From NCBI RefSeq assembly GCF_041260155.1, contig NC_091932.1, positions 47,424,129-47,488,128 on the forward strand: a stretch of DNA of 64,000 nucleotides, read 5' to 3'. The notes beneath the pieces were generated by a model. That model was not told the origin of the DNA. It saw only the letters and a program-made list of their open reading frames with translations, and searched no databases. Position numbers and translations under genes: made by a program. The stretch is from Ptychodera flava. Its lineage: Eukaryota; Hemichordata; Enteropneusta; Ptychoderidae. Shown piece by piece: positions 1-10,501 of the stretch (the stretch's first letter is position 1; every line of letters starts with the position of its first letter).

Positions 1-177
1 AGACTTTGAATGCGGAGACATAAGCTTATGTGAGAGAAAAACATTTGATTGCGACGCAGACTTTGAATGCGGAGACATATGTGAGAAAAAAACAATTGAA
101 TGCGACGCAGACTTTGAATGCGGCGACATATGTGAGAGAAATACAATTGAATGCGACGCAGACTTTGAATGCGGAGA
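1..177. repeat. 51-bp tandem repeat at the left edge
   Basis: Just over three head-to-tail units begin at 1, 58, 109 and 160 with the shared start AGACTTTGAATGCGG. Spacings are 57, 51 and 51 bp; the first unit carries a small insertion. The array runs off the left edge, so its size is unknown. I find no matching array at the equivalent place in copies B and C. Confidence 0.9.
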
Positions 178-194
178 ACAGGTAGTTTTGGGCC

Positions 195-1532
195 ACAGTA
201 CTTTTTTGTAATTAGGAAATATGTCCAGACATACTGCAGCAAATTTGATGAAACTCAGTACAATTCTTTGACACACAGGGTTGTAATAGTGCAGAAAAAC
301 ATTTAGTGATATCTTGTCACTTAATTGCTAATTTGTATATTTAATTCCCTAATTAGTGCGCTATTTCGTAGTACAGATGTCAATCTCTTTATTCTCTGAC
401 AGTGTGTGAAGACATTAAGCAGTAGCATGTCAATTACATGACATGATTCTGCTAAATGTCTTTGCATACTGCTACAGCTCTGGTATATCACCATCTGTAC
501 CAAGTTTCATCAAATATGAGTTGGCATTTCTTGACATCACCCTAATTACAAAAATTCTCAAATGCGCAAATTAGCTTCTAATTGACATGATCCTGCTAAA
601 TGGCTTTGTACAAAGTTACAGCTCTGGTATATAAACATCTGTAAGAAGTTTCATATAATTTGAGTCAGTATTTATTGAAGTATTAGAGGAATTATGAAAA
701 TTCATAAAATATGCAAATTAGCAATTAATTGACAAAATACTGACAGATGTCTTTGTGTGCTATTAGAGCTCTGTGTGACCAACATGTGTACAAAGTTTAT
801 CAAACTTTGTATAGTCTCTTAAGAAAGCTCTTTTTCAAAAATCATTATTATGCAAATTAGCACTAACTATGCACGCCACACCAAAAACAACGGGTGTGCA
901 CATGTGCCATAGTGTATTATCCTTGTACCAACTTTTAAAGGAATTGACTCTGGCATGTCTGAGATATCTGCATGGACGGACGGACGGATGGACGGAGCCC
1001 TAACCATTAGTCCAGTGTTGCCGCCAGGACGCGCCCTTGCGACAATGTCCCCAAAACGGAAGCCGTTGTCCCGCACTCTTCTGTACTGCGGGTCACCTCG
1101 GGCGCACTCGTGAGTCGACTGTGAATGTAGTCTACAAATAATATCTGTTACTGACAATGATCTTTGTTTTGCATAATTATTTTGAGGCTTACACTTGCGT
1201 ACTTTTGGAGCTAGCTATATGATTATAAAAGTAATTAAAACGCTGCACTTGATATTTGCTTGATGGTAGTCTGCCTGAGCTCTGATTTGCGGCAGATATG
1301 GTACTGATTTAATTGCCTGAAATTCAAGCATAGCGACGCGGTCCCGTTAGCTTGAATTTTGTTCAGTGCAACTAATGTGTTATGAAATAATGCAAAATTT
1401 GATTGACAACTGCTTGTTGTTCCCAAAATGTACAAAATGTCCCCCAAAATAAATGGTATTGGGACACAGTGTCCCCTGATGTAAAATTCCTGGCCGCAAC
1501 ACTGTTAGTCCCCTGGACTTAGTCCGGGGATT
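195..1532 (+). mobile_element. Helentron-like non-autonomous element, family 3, copy A
   Basis: The element is built of diverged units of roughly 150 bp containing ATATGCAAATTAG and 'accaagtttcatcaaa'-like phrases. A short GGAC-rich microsatellite follows at about 975-998, then a terminal hairpin at 1507-1532 (AGTCCCC...GGGGATT). Core tandem repeats, a microsatellite and a 3' palindrome are the layout known for Helentron-associated elements. The first part (about 195-435) is inverted relative to copies B and C, and a 492-bp transposon interrupts the element just before the hairpin. Confidence 0.6.
1013..1504. mobile_element. CAGTGTTG non-autonomous DNA transposon, 492 bp
   Basis: The ends are CAGTGTTGCCGCCAGGA and TCCTGGCCGCAACACTG, an inverted pair. 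The 6-bp direct repeat TTAGTC flanks it (1007-1012 and 1505-1510), and copies B and C are empty at this site. It shares 'tgtcccccaaaat' phrases with the element at 8700-9913. There is no transposase. A hAT-related group with a 6-bp target duplication is likely. Confidence 0.85.
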
Positions 1533-1730
1533 AAAAAAGTACAGGCACATATGTAAAATATTTAAGTCAAAGTTGTGAAAGCAATATATATTTTAAACTC
1601 TTCAGTCCAATATGAGTATACATGAAACCATGGCTATCAAAACCATGAGTGATCAGAGAGATCGATATCAAGTAAAACCTCAGCAAATGACATGAAAATG
1701 TCTGACAATCAGTTTGTATTGGCTGCAATA

Positions 1731-1864
1731 TTTTACAAGTGGTATAGCCACAAACTGATGATGTCAAATCACCATACACAATACACATTGCCATAATTAC
1801 AAGCCTCTGGGTTTTGTGTACAGCGATTTAACGTCATCAGTTTGTGGCTATACCACTTGTAAAA
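1731..1864. repeat. Snap-back inverted repeat (MITE-like), copy A
   Basis: Two arms of over 30 bp (left from 1731, right ending 1864) containing GGTATAGCCACAAACTGATGA are inverted around a loop of roughly 60-70 bp. The same structure is kept in copies B and C, so it predates the duplication. Confidence 0.8.
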
Positions 1865-2646
1865 TGATGCCATTTTGGCACACTTAGCTGACTGATCACC
1901 TGAAGCTGATTCTAAACATTAAATCAATTCTGGCATTCATACTTCACACAATAGCAGCCAACAAATACATTTCTGGACACATTTTTCCTGTTACAGTTCT
2001 TAGTAAACAACATGAAGTTAAGTGAGTGCAAAGTCAGCCAATTTCCTTCAAGGCGCAGGTCATTTATCAGCCTTACACACAACACACAGAGAAACACATG
2101 TGCACAATGGTTTGTTTGTACCACCATCACATAATTATTTTTGTTAGAGTCTGTAGAACACAATGCATCCTTTTATTCCAGAGTAGAACTATAGACTGAC
2201 TTGATAAAAATTTCAAACAAAAACAAAGGGCTAAAATGTACATACTCAAAGTCTGCAAGAAGTAATCTAAAAACCAGGGATTGAGATCTACCCATAAACA
2301 ATAAATTCTCGATGGGATTCGAATTCACATGTATGGCACCCTGTCAACTAGCAAAGACATCACAGTCCAAAAATGACTTGACAAAAATCCCCGTCCTTAA
2401 AAAGTGTGGTGTGGTTCAAGTAATCATAACATACTTCTTCCATTTTCTCTGACTGTGACCCCCTCCTCCACACTGTAGTTCATTGTAATTCATGCAGCAC
2501 CCCAGTAAAGCTCATACAGTAAGCCTGTGACTTCAGAATTTCAACCCTTCAAAATTAGGTATGAGACTAGTTCAGCTGTACTGTGTTAGGAGGTAGTGAA
2601 TCCTTTCTTAGGCCATTCATTTGACATCAAACTTACTGACACTTAC
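1865..2646. other. Non-coding spacer with a tRNA-like patch, copy A
   Basis: No supported coding region. The minus strand at 2310-2369 carries a TTCGAATCCC box like an internal Pol III B box, with a weaker A-box-like stretch upstream, so it could be the head of a tRNA-derived SINE. All three copies keep it. I cannot fold a clean cloverleaf, so no tRNA gene is called. Confidence 0.4.
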
Positions 2647-2688
2647 CGCAAAACATGGTCAAACTCATAGTCAAGTTGGAATGAAAAT
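2647..2688 (-). CDS. Possible 42-bp exon of zinc-finger gene 1
   Basis: On the minus strand a strong GTAAGT donor follows base 2647, and a weak AG acceptor precedes base 2688. Read in phase 1 it adds 14 codon-equivalents without a stop and leaves phase 1 at its end, so it may be used or skipped without changing frame. The donor is kept in all three copies. One base differs between A and B/C, a Leu to Val change. The acceptor lacks a good pyrimidine tract, so this is the weakest of the exon calls. Confidence 0.3.
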
Positions 2689-2894
2689 CTATTGAGTTAC
2701 AGTATGTACATGCAACAGATCTGAGCATGACAAAATGGCTGCCATATTACAATGTTGCATTGAAAAGCAAAATGATGTAGACATGTGCACTATATGTATG
2801 TAGCATATTCTTGTGTTAGATCCACTTATACAAGCAGACACATATAAACACACCATACCAAACAAAACTCAACTTCTGCCCTGTATACCCTTAC

Positions 2895-3017
2895 CTTTCA
2901 TTGATAATGTATTGTCTTGATATTGTTGACACATCTTTTCAGTCAGTGTCTCTAATGGTTTCACTAGCTCATGCATTTTGTAAACATGTTTTAGACCTTT
3001 GAAAATTGCACAACACT
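2895..3017 (-). CDS. Coding exon of zinc-finger gene 1 (copy A)
   Basis: A 123-bp exon is bounded by a good acceptor (TTTCTTTCAG) and donor (GTAAGGGT). Only one frame is open. It starts with two bases of a split codon and ends with one, so both borders are phase 1. The peptide begins CCAIFKGLKHVYKMHELV and ends with a Gln-rich, charged stretch. I do not recognise a family. The sequence is identical in all three copies while flanks carry substitutions and indels, which suggests constraint. In this unit the matching zinc-finger exon would lie left of the window. It could also be part of an unrelated spliced gene. Confidence 0.6.
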
Positions 3018-3064
3018 CTGAAAGAAATAAAAAATGTTTCAATGTCAAGAAGCTATACAGTTAA

Positions 3065-3428
3065 GCCAAAAAAAAATAAATTGTGCTGTTCCCATAACAT
3101 GGTTTTCAAAATAGGGTAGGTAGGTCGGCAGGAATTTTTTCCCAAAGTATTTTTATTTTAAAAATATGCATTTTTAGGGGGTAAGGGCAGTGAACACAGG
3201 CCACAACATTTCCAGAAAAATGTATCATACAGATAAAAGGAAAAAAAACCAAAAGACTTCCTCGTTCAAGCAAAAATCAAATGCCAAGTAACAAATGTGT
3301 GATGTTTATGGTTTTTTCTTTCTTATAATTTTTACTTCCATGTTTACGAAACTCTGAAAAGTTTAGGGTTGACAGGTAAAAAATAGGGTAAGTCAAGTTA
3401 TAGGAACAGCACGTTGTTTTCTTTGGCC
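3065..3428. mobile_element. Harbinger-type MITE, copy A
   Basis: The ends are inverted around TGTGCTGTTCC, starting GCCAAA and ending TTTGGCC, with TAA on each side (3062-3064 and 3429-3431). A 3-bp TAA target and GGCC-type termini are typical of PIF/Harbinger elements. It is present in A, B and C, so it is an old insertion. No coding capacity is seen. Confidence 0.65.
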
Positions 3429-3659
3429 TAACATTAACAGCAAATCTATGATATTCCCTAACTGAAAAAAGAAAAATGGTCAGATATATTCACTGAAAAT
3501 ATAAACACCATACCAATGTGCTCCAGCACAACTAAGTTTCATAAAACTGCTGGAATCTTAAGCAACCTGAACATTCATAATTTCACCACACTGTGGGAAC
3601 AGCTCTTTCATCACTTCATTGTAAACCTTAAACTTTTAACATAGTTCTATGACTTTAAC

Positions 3660-3791
3660 CAATACACAAATACTGCTCTAAACATCTGATAAAACTCTGG
3701 AAGTCACGTTGTCCTATTGTTGATAAAAGTGATATCTTATTACATGCCTCGATATGAGTGCAAATCAGTGCATTGATTTGAATAGGAACAT
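3660..3791 (-). CDS. Candidate upstream exon of zinc-finger gene 1
   Basis: A 132-bp minus-strand segment has an acceptor CCCCAG before 3791 and a weak donor GTTAAAGT after 3660. It is open in one frame with phase 1 borders, which join in frame to the exon at 2895-3017. The peptide contains QINALICTHIEACNK and DFQSFIRCLEQYL. Between A and B the 132 bases differ at two sites (one silent, one Arg/His), while sequence upstream has several indels. In copy B the acceptor AG is missing but the frame stays open upstream to a Met, so the exon limits are uncertain. Confidence 0.4.
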
Positions 3792-4718
3792 CTGGGGAGT
3801 CAGCGGGCTGTGTGAACGACGTACTGGATTTACAGTTACTCTGTCTATAAGCCGTTCCACTTTTGCAACATCAAGGTAAACGAGACACTTACATGTAATG
3901 CTAGATTTAAAATATCCATGTGTGCACTGCTATTTTGACTTTCGTTACAATCTGTTTAATGCTGTTCAATAATGGTAAAATTGTTTGAGAATGCCGTGCA
4001 TGTAACTATTAAATGCAATATGGCATTAACAGTGAAGAGGCATGTAATGAAAATATTATTGCCTGAATACATGGGTTTATGTGTCCCCTCAGCAGGAGAC
4101 AATGTGCCCTCCTGGTGTCCGGCAAAGTGTCACCTGTTCTCGGGCACATAAACTTATGTACAGTATACAGGAAATACTGTAAATGTATGGGAAAGACTGC
4201 AGAATGGTGGACTCAGTGTGTTTGATTTTTGTTAGTGACCTACGAAGTCCACTCATCTGATTACTTTAGAGCCCCTAAGAAATTCCTGTTTAGTTCGCAA
4301 TCAGTGGTGTGTCCACTATTCTTTACTTGTATCTGACAGAGCTCTGAATTGCCTCACTGGCTGCTGTAATGTAGCTCGAGGTTTTGCCTTGGTATTTGGG
4401 TTGACCTGCACCGCCATCTAACTAAAATACATGTACCAAGGCAAAATCTCAATCCACAGAACTGTAGCTATGGCCTTATTTGGTGAGAGTCCTAAACCCA
4501 GGAACAACACAGCCCTGCCAGGCAGAGCTTGGGGAGCTATCATTATTTATGACTGGGGTGTGATGGGGTCAGAGGAATTTCATCAGAAGCTCCTAAGTTG
4601 TGAATAACCCCTGGCAACCATGATGAGTTTGAGTAACCCCTTTCTCTAAGACAGAAATTTTGACTGAAACCCCCAATACATATAATAGTAAAATTTACAA
4701 AAATACAGCAATAGTATA
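3792..4718. other. Non-coding spacer with conserved hairpins, copy A
   Basis: No gene is supported. A hairpin spans about 4076-4152, with stems around GGGCACATAAA and its inverse. Another lies around 4380-4450, with arms near TTTTGCCTTGGTA. The single unit of the sequence that expanded into a 48-bp minisatellite in copy B is at about 4210-4258. Confidence 0.6.
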
Positions 4719-7700
4719 CAGCGTTTCCGTTAACGCGAAATTACGCGTATTTTACGCATTTCTTGCAGAAATTACGCAAAAAAAATGACGAACGCGTCGA
4801 TCTGTACGCATTGATTTTCGGTCAGCGTTTCATAAGGAACGTGACGCTGAGCGTAGCACACGCGTACACAGGAGTCTCAGTCAGTCAAACAACAATAAAC
4901 GGCGACGCTTTGGAACTAAAATAGACTAACCCAAGACAGGTTAATTTGTTTCATTTTGCATTTTTTTTAGCTCTGCGTCAGAGAACGAAAAAACATCGCA
5001 AACTCTGTTTAATTTACGACAATTTTCATTGGCCATCATTTCTGATACCTGTCATAACAAGACAATGTTACGATGTTTCACTCTGCATGCAACACCGGAG
5101 ACAATGAGTGAGGTGAAGTTCTGAAGCGAAATGTTGTAATGTGTTTTTTTTTATGATGGGTATCACAGACGACCAATAAAACCGTCTTCTCTAATGCCGT
5201 CTTGTGTTTTTTGTAACAATATTTGTGCTGTATAAATGTTTTAGTGGCGTCTCTAAAACACGCTACACACTGAGTACACGGCATTGCTGACGCATGCACT
5301 ACCCTGAAAATATCTTCCATGCATTTTCCTGAAATATGTCGAAAAGGAAAACTATCAACAGTTATTTTTCCGTCTCGTCGACATCGAGAAGACCGCGTCC
5401 ACTACCTGCTGTATTGGTGGAGCCCGACAACTCTATCGCGAGTCGGCCAGCATCTACTAGTACTGCAGAAATTGCAGCCCCCGTAAAACATCATAGTAAG
5501 TTTCGTCAGGAATGGATGCGAGAGTTCAGCTGGTTATACCCCGATTCGGAAGGTCCCTCAACAGACGTCAAAATGCTCTGTAGACTTTGTAAACGTGCTG
5601 GTAAAAATAATTCCTTCACGAAAGGTTGTACTGACATGCAACGTTCTGCACTGATTCGGCATGTTGACACAAGCGACCACCGAGCAGCATGTCAATCAAC
5701 GGGATTGCGAAAGACGATGGAACGATCAATTGAAACCGCTGCAGTTGCGGATTCTGACGGACAGACAGCTGTCATGCGTACCGTTTATGTCATGGCCAAG
5801 GAGGATATCGCGGACAGAAAGTTAACGACTTTGCTGGAATTGCAAAAACTGAATGGTAGTGACATGCTAAAAGCATGTAATCCGTACTCTCATTCCGTCT
5901 CCATCCATGAAATGCAGAGAGCAATAGCAGATATCATACGGCGAGATAATTGTGAAAAGATTAGGCAGAGCCCTTTCATTGGTCTTCTCACCGATGAAAC
6001 CGTCAATATAACGATCGACAAGAAACTGATAATATATCTGCGTGTGATGACAAATAACGGGCCGACTACGTTATTCCATGAAAATGTGACAGTTAGTAAC
6101 GGTACGGCAGAAACGGTGACAAATGCTTTGATAGAATCGCTTCGTAAAAGTGATATAAACGTACAGAAAGTTCTCGGTTTCGGGTCGGACGGTGCCAGTG
6201 TCATGACTGGTCGACTAAATGGCGTTGCAGCCCGTATGAAGAGACTAACTCCGTTTATGACGTCGGTGCACTGCGTAGCTCACCGCTGTGCTCTGTCCGC
6301 CAGTGATGCAACAAAACGAGATAAGGGAGTCATCGATGTAAGCGAATATCGTAGAGACGTAAATAACATTTATAACTTTTACCACTACTCTGCTGTCCGA
6401 ATGAATCGTCTTCGCGAATTGAGTGAGGCACTTGACAACAATGATTTCCGTGCACTCAAAGAGCCGTGCTCTGTGCGGTGGTTATCACTTTCAAGAGCAG
6501 TAAATGCTATAAATAACAGTTGGAATATTCTTGCCCTGGAATTAGAGGAGGAATCTCGTCCCGAAAAACACAATCCTACAGCGAAGGGACTCTTGACACG
6601 CGTATCCTCGTTCAAATTTGTGGCCACGACCAAACTTCTGAAGGATGTATTACCGGTAATGGATAGATTAAATCTGCTATTCCAGCGCGATAACATTGAC
6701 CTTTCGTCCATAGCGCCGATGGTTTCATCAACAGTCGAAACTCTCCGAAATTTATTGGAGACTCCGTACAGCGGTGTACACGAGGCTGGCTTTCTTGGTG
6801 AACTTGACCGCGAGAACCAAACTTATCTGGGAGTGCAGCTTAGAAATGCGGCCGATATTAACGTGAATGCGTTTGCCAACGGTACTCGACGCGAGTTCAT
6901 CCAGGCACTCGTTTACAACTTGCAACACCGTTTCTCGCAGGAAGAAGTCACTGTACTCTCTTCATTAGACGTCCTGCTGAATCCGCGGAAACTTCCCCAA
7001 GACAGAAACGATCTAACGAACTTCGGACAGGTCGAGATTGAGACACTCAGTGACCATTTTGGTCACGACATCGATCGGGATGGAGATATCCACCCGGCTA
7101 TTATAAATAATGATGAACTTCGTGTGGAATACCAACAATTCAAACTTATGCTTTATGGCCTGAGACATATGTCCTTTATTGCCGTTTGTACACTGATGTT
7201 TACCGAGTATCGCGAGATTTATCCCAACATCTCTACGCTCGCCACCATAGCGGCTGTGATCCCTGTCTCTTCTGTACCTTGCGAAAGAGGGTTCAGTACA
7301 CAAAACCGAATTAAAAATTGCCACAGAAACCGCCTAAACGAAGACGTTATCAATGACCTCATGACGATTACTATGGAAGGCCCGGCAGTGGGCAATTTCG
7401 ATTTCAGAGCAGCCATGTTGTTATTTCGACAACAGCGTCAACGCCGAAAGTAGAGAGAAACATTTATAAGTGAATGTCGTCAGTGTTTAGATCGGCTGGT
7501 CACATTGTCAGGACAGCAAAGGTGACCTTCGCTTCGTTTATTGACTGACACGTGCGCGTAAACGCATATATGCAATGTATGTATACAGACCATTACCGAG
7601 CTCCAGGTGTAGACAAAACGAAACAAATGTCTTGATTAGCTTGAAATGAACCTTGTCGTAAGTTGCAACTTAAAAACTATTTCGGTGAATAAAGGAGTTC

Positions 7701-7868
7701 ATTTGAATGCGTTTTGACTATTTGTCAACTGTGTCTTCTATAAACTAATTTGCATATGCTAATTTAAAACACTTTGAAAAGGTTACGCATTACGGCTACA
7801 TTTTACGCAAAAAAAATAGAGGACGCGTACGGCCATACGCAAAGCAAAAAATACTAACGGAAACGCTG
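4719..7868 (+). mobile_element. Autonomous hAT transposon, 3150 bp
   Basis: The termini are CAGCGTTTCCGTTA and TAACGGAAACGCTG, with several subterminal TTACGC/GCGTA motifs at each end that could be transposase binding sites. Copy B has the empty site. The flanks AGTATA (4713-4718) and AGTAAA (7869-7874) fit a 6-bp target duplication with one later change. The element encloses one intact transposase gene. Its absence from B shows it inserted after that duplication, or was lost from B. Confidence 0.92.
5336..7453 (+). CDS. hAT transposase with N-terminal zinc finger
   Basis: A 705-residue uninterrupted frame encodes the transposase that would cut and paste the surrounding element. A C2H2-like finger (C82, C85, H109, H115) resembles the finger of C17orf113/ZBED-type proteins and probably binds DNA. 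The catalytic core shows D220 in GLLTDET, D285 in GFGSDGAS and the HCVAHRCAL motif at about 312-320. Near the C-terminus VPCERGFSTQNRIKN, with E650, is the hAT dimerisation block that likely supplies the third acidic residue. The ATG at 5336 opens the frame, and an AATAAA lies at 7688. No stop or frameshift is present, which suggests a young insertion. Whether it is still active cannot be judged. A domesticated host gene is less likely because the inverted repeats are intact. Confidence 0.92.
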   Translation: MSKRKTINSYFSVSSTSRRPRPLPAVLVEPDNSIASRPASTSTAEIAAPVKHHSKFRQEWMREFSWLYPDSEGPSTDVKMLCRLCKRAGKNNSFTKGCTDMQRSALIRHVDTSDHRAACQSTGLRKTMERSIETAAVADSDGQTAVMRTVYVMAKEDIADRKLTTLLELQKLNGSDMLKACNPYSHSVSIHEMQRAIADIIRRDNCEKIRQSPFIGLLTDETVNITIDKKLIIYLRVMTNNGPTTLFHENVTVSNGTAETVTNALIESLRKSDINVQKVLGFGSDGASVMTGRLNGVAARMKRLTPFMTSVHCVAHRCALSASDATKRDKGVIDVSEYRRDVNNIYNFYHYSAVRMNRLRELSEALDNNDFRALKEPCSVRWLSLSRAVNAINNSWNILALELEEESRPEKHNPTAKGLLTRVSSFKFVATTKLLKDVLPVMDRLNLLFQRDNIDLSSIAPMVSSTVETLRNLLETPYSGVHEAGFLGELDRENQTYLGVQLRNAADINVNAFANGTRREFIQALVYNLQHRFSQEEVTVLSSLDVLLNPRKLPQDRNDLTNFGQVEIETLSDHFGHDIDRDGDIHPAIINNDELRVEYQQFKLMLYGLRHMSFIAVCTLMFTEYREIYPNISTLATIAAVIPVSSVPCERGFSTQNRIKNCHRNRLNEDVINDLMTITMEGPAVGNFDFRAAMLLFRQQRQRRK

Positions 7869-7874
7869 AGTAAA

Positions 7875-8699
7875 GACCTTTCAAATTCTGGTATACCCTG
7901 CTAGATTATCATTGGTTATCTCATGACGGTTGAAAAGGGTGAAATCAACAAAATCAATGTCTAAGTCACAACAAAATGTACATATAAAAGCTCATGGTAT
8001 AACCAGTATCCAATCATATAGTATTGTTTACTTTGTATGAGTATCGTGACAGGGTTTTCACTAAGATATCTGACAGGGCAGAATTTCAAAGTGGGGGGGA
8101 GAACACACAGCAGGCTTAGGGGGGAAAGTGTCAGAGGGGGTTGCATCCTCTCTTGCGTGTAAAATGTTGTAATTGATTCCTGCAATTGTGCAGCCTGGTG
8201 CAATCATAGAGGCGTTTTCAATCGGTGATTTTACAAAGTAAACCTGTCAGAACACCCACAGGGGAGTGCACGAGATGGGGGTGCCCTCTCGCATGGAAAA
8301 TTTTGAGAATTTGATGTGTGAAATGGTGCAGTCTTAGAGGTGTTTCAATTCATATTGCACCCCAAACTGAGTAACCCCCTTATCTCCACATTTGGAGCAA
8401 CCCACCTTGTAGTTTTCAATTTTTTGAGTGGCCCCTTTAGATTCCTCCGATCTCCCAGCCCTAAATAACAACGGCTTCCAAGTGTCTCCCTTAGCCCTGC
8501 AAACGATTCTGTGTGTTTCCAGTGTTGTTGAGGCCATGCAACGCCGTGAACACACACCATGATCCATACGCAGGACTTAATAATTGTGTTGGACCTTGTC
8601 AAATATGCTGACACAGGAGTACCCAGTGAACCATTATTTTAGGGGTGCCCAAAAGGTATGAGGGACTGAATATAGCCATAAGACAATTTGCCTAGCTCA
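7875..8699. other. Non-coding spacer, copy A
   Basis: Aligned to 47695-48550 in copy B. Short open stretches on the minus strand (8334-8614) are not conserved as one frame between copies. No gene is supported. Confidence 0.6.
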
Positions 8700-9913
8700 C
8701 AGTGTTGAATCTAGAGCGCGCCATCGCGGGATTGACGCGTTTCAGCAAAAAATCCCGCTCTGAAATCTACCCAGTGCGTCACTTTGGGCGCACTCACAAT
8801 GAGGGGGGTCTGTAAATAGGTCAACGTGTTTTTTCTTTCATTGTTAAACGTAACCACTTTGCGTGATGATTTGCTATATTTTGCTAGAATGTTACCAATG
8901 ATTTCATTTATAAATACTTAAGCAGCACACGTCCGTTTTGAAATGACATTTGCGTTTGTTACATTGTCAATAAAACTTGTTTGTGAATGTACTGACTGAC
9001 AGCCGTGACGAGAAAAAAAAATTCACGTACGGGAGTAATTTCAAACTAACTCTCACACAGAAAGGTTTTTGAAAAATGTAGCCAACACACCTATTCCATT
9101 CAAAAAGAAAAAACATGTTCTTGATCAAGCGGAAATCAAACCAAATTCCAAAATTTTCCGAAACATTTCATGTGTCCACATGGATCGAGATACTAGACGT
9201 AGCTTGGTTCATGTTGTTTGTCAAAGTCGTTATGCCACGGTCACGCATGCATGGCTTGCCAAGAAATTCGATCTAGCGAGAACAACAGTGAATATCTATT
9301 CAGATCTTATACCAGACGGGTCATATGTCAAGTTCTTCAGTAAGAATGCATTTACTAATACTTGCACGGCTTGCATTGTCAGAGTCGGGACGTTGTGCTG
9401 TGTTTGTTTTGCCTCGAGGCAGCACATGGTGTCGGCCATTTTCCAAACTTGCTTAGGACAAAGCGTCATCACTCTAGACTCCCTAGGTTACCCTTTTATG
9501 TCTATGGGAACTTACTGCTGCAGAGATCGAGACTACTTAGTCATTAAAAAAAGTCCTGCTCTATCAATGAGAGCTGTGAAATGACAAATGAACTTACTTT
9601 TCTCACTGTGGGGAAATTGTCAATTGTATTTTTGCATAATACTGAAAGAATTATCTCTTGAGACTAACAGAATGTGCTGCATCTTTTCTATGAATGTGAG
9701 TGAATTTGTGATACTTTATTCAAAACAATTATATTCTTGAATAGATGTACAAAGACTTCATAGACTTATTTTAAATAAATGCTAATTTAATATGCAGATT
9801 AATATGCAAATTTGCTGCCAAAAAATTGTCCCCCAAATTTTGAAAATGTCCCCCAAAATTTAAGGCAGTGGGCCCAAATGTCCCCCAATCCTAAGATCCT
9901 AGATTCAACACTG
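8700..9913. mobile_element. CAGTGTTG DNA transposon, 1214 bp
   Basis: The ends CAGTGTTGAATCTAG and CTAGATTCAACACTG are a perfect inverted pair. AGCTCA is duplicated on both sides (8694-8699 and 9914-9919), and copy B is empty. Near the right end 'gtcccccaaaat' phrases match the element at 1013-1504, so they are one family. The only open frame of note inside, 9069-9584 on the plus strand (171 codons), has no motif I recognise. Confidence 0.88.
9069..9584 (+). CDS. Unrecognised 171-residue frame inside a transposon
   Basis: The frame opens at an ATG about 370 bp inside the 8700-9913 element. It encodes a Lys-rich start and several Cys residues in the second half, but no transposase triad, zinc-finger spacing or membrane segment that I can recognise. 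It may be a fragment of a lost transposase or a chance frame; I lean to chance. Confidence 0.2.
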   Translation: MKNVANTPIPFKKKKHVLDQAEIKPNSKIFRNISCVHMDRDTRRSLVHVVCQSRYATVTHAWLAKKFDLARTTVNIYSDLIPDGSYVKFFSKNAFTNTCTACIVRVGTLCCVCFASRQHMVSAIFQTCLGQSVITLDSLGYPFMSMGTYCCRDRDYLVIKKSPALSMRAVK

Positions 9914-9939
9914 AGCTCAGTAAGTCATATGTTCTGTTC

Positions 9940-10492
9940 GGTCCTACTAATTACTGCCCGTGACTGCCCGACTGCCTGAGGACTGCCCGAGAACTGCCCG
10001 AGCACTGCCCGAGGAAAAAATGGGCCAAATTTCGCCCATAACACTATGCCAATAGGTTCAGTTCATGTCATGCCCAGCCAACCAAAAATATCATTGATTT
10101 GGCATTAACCTGATGTTTTCTCCGGCAGTTTTGGAACACTGAAGACGCTGAGCTTGAAGGACGTCGCGGGCTTGATAGTGAGATACCATTCAGTCCGAGA
10201 GGTGGCACAATAACCTCACTGAGGGCGTACAGCCTGACAGCCTACCACCCCTTTTACTGAATGGTATAATCTCACAATCAAGATGGGGACGTCTTTCTAG
10301 TCGAAAGCCTGGCATCTTTCTGGTTCTAAAACCGCTACAGAAAACACCAAATCAATAATATTTTTGGTTGACTGGGCATGATACAAGTTCAACCCATTGG
10401 CTAAGTGTTAAAATGGGCGAAAATTTGCCTACTTGCTCCTCGGGCAGTCCTCGGGCAGCTACGGGCAGTCACGGGCAGTAATTAGTAGGACC
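9940..10492. mobile_element. Palindromic Mutator-like MITE, 553 bp
   Basis: Both ends begin with the same 31-bp inverted sequence (GGTCCTACTAATTACTGCCC and onward), followed by several ACTGCCCGNG repeats. The 9-bp direct repeat TGTTCTGTT flanks it (9930-9938, 10493-10501), and copy B is empty. Inner arms are also inverted, for example the 'accattcagt' and 'ccaaaaatat' stretches, so almost the whole element can fold back. A 9-bp duplication with long termini points to the Mutator group. Confidence 0.85.
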
Positions 10493-10501
10493 TGTTCTGT
10501 T

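Noticed and set aside
2310..2369. A tRNA gene on the minus strand
   Set aside because: Only a B-box-like motif is clear. No clean cloverleaf or anticodon arm could be drawn, so it is noted as a SINE-like patch only.
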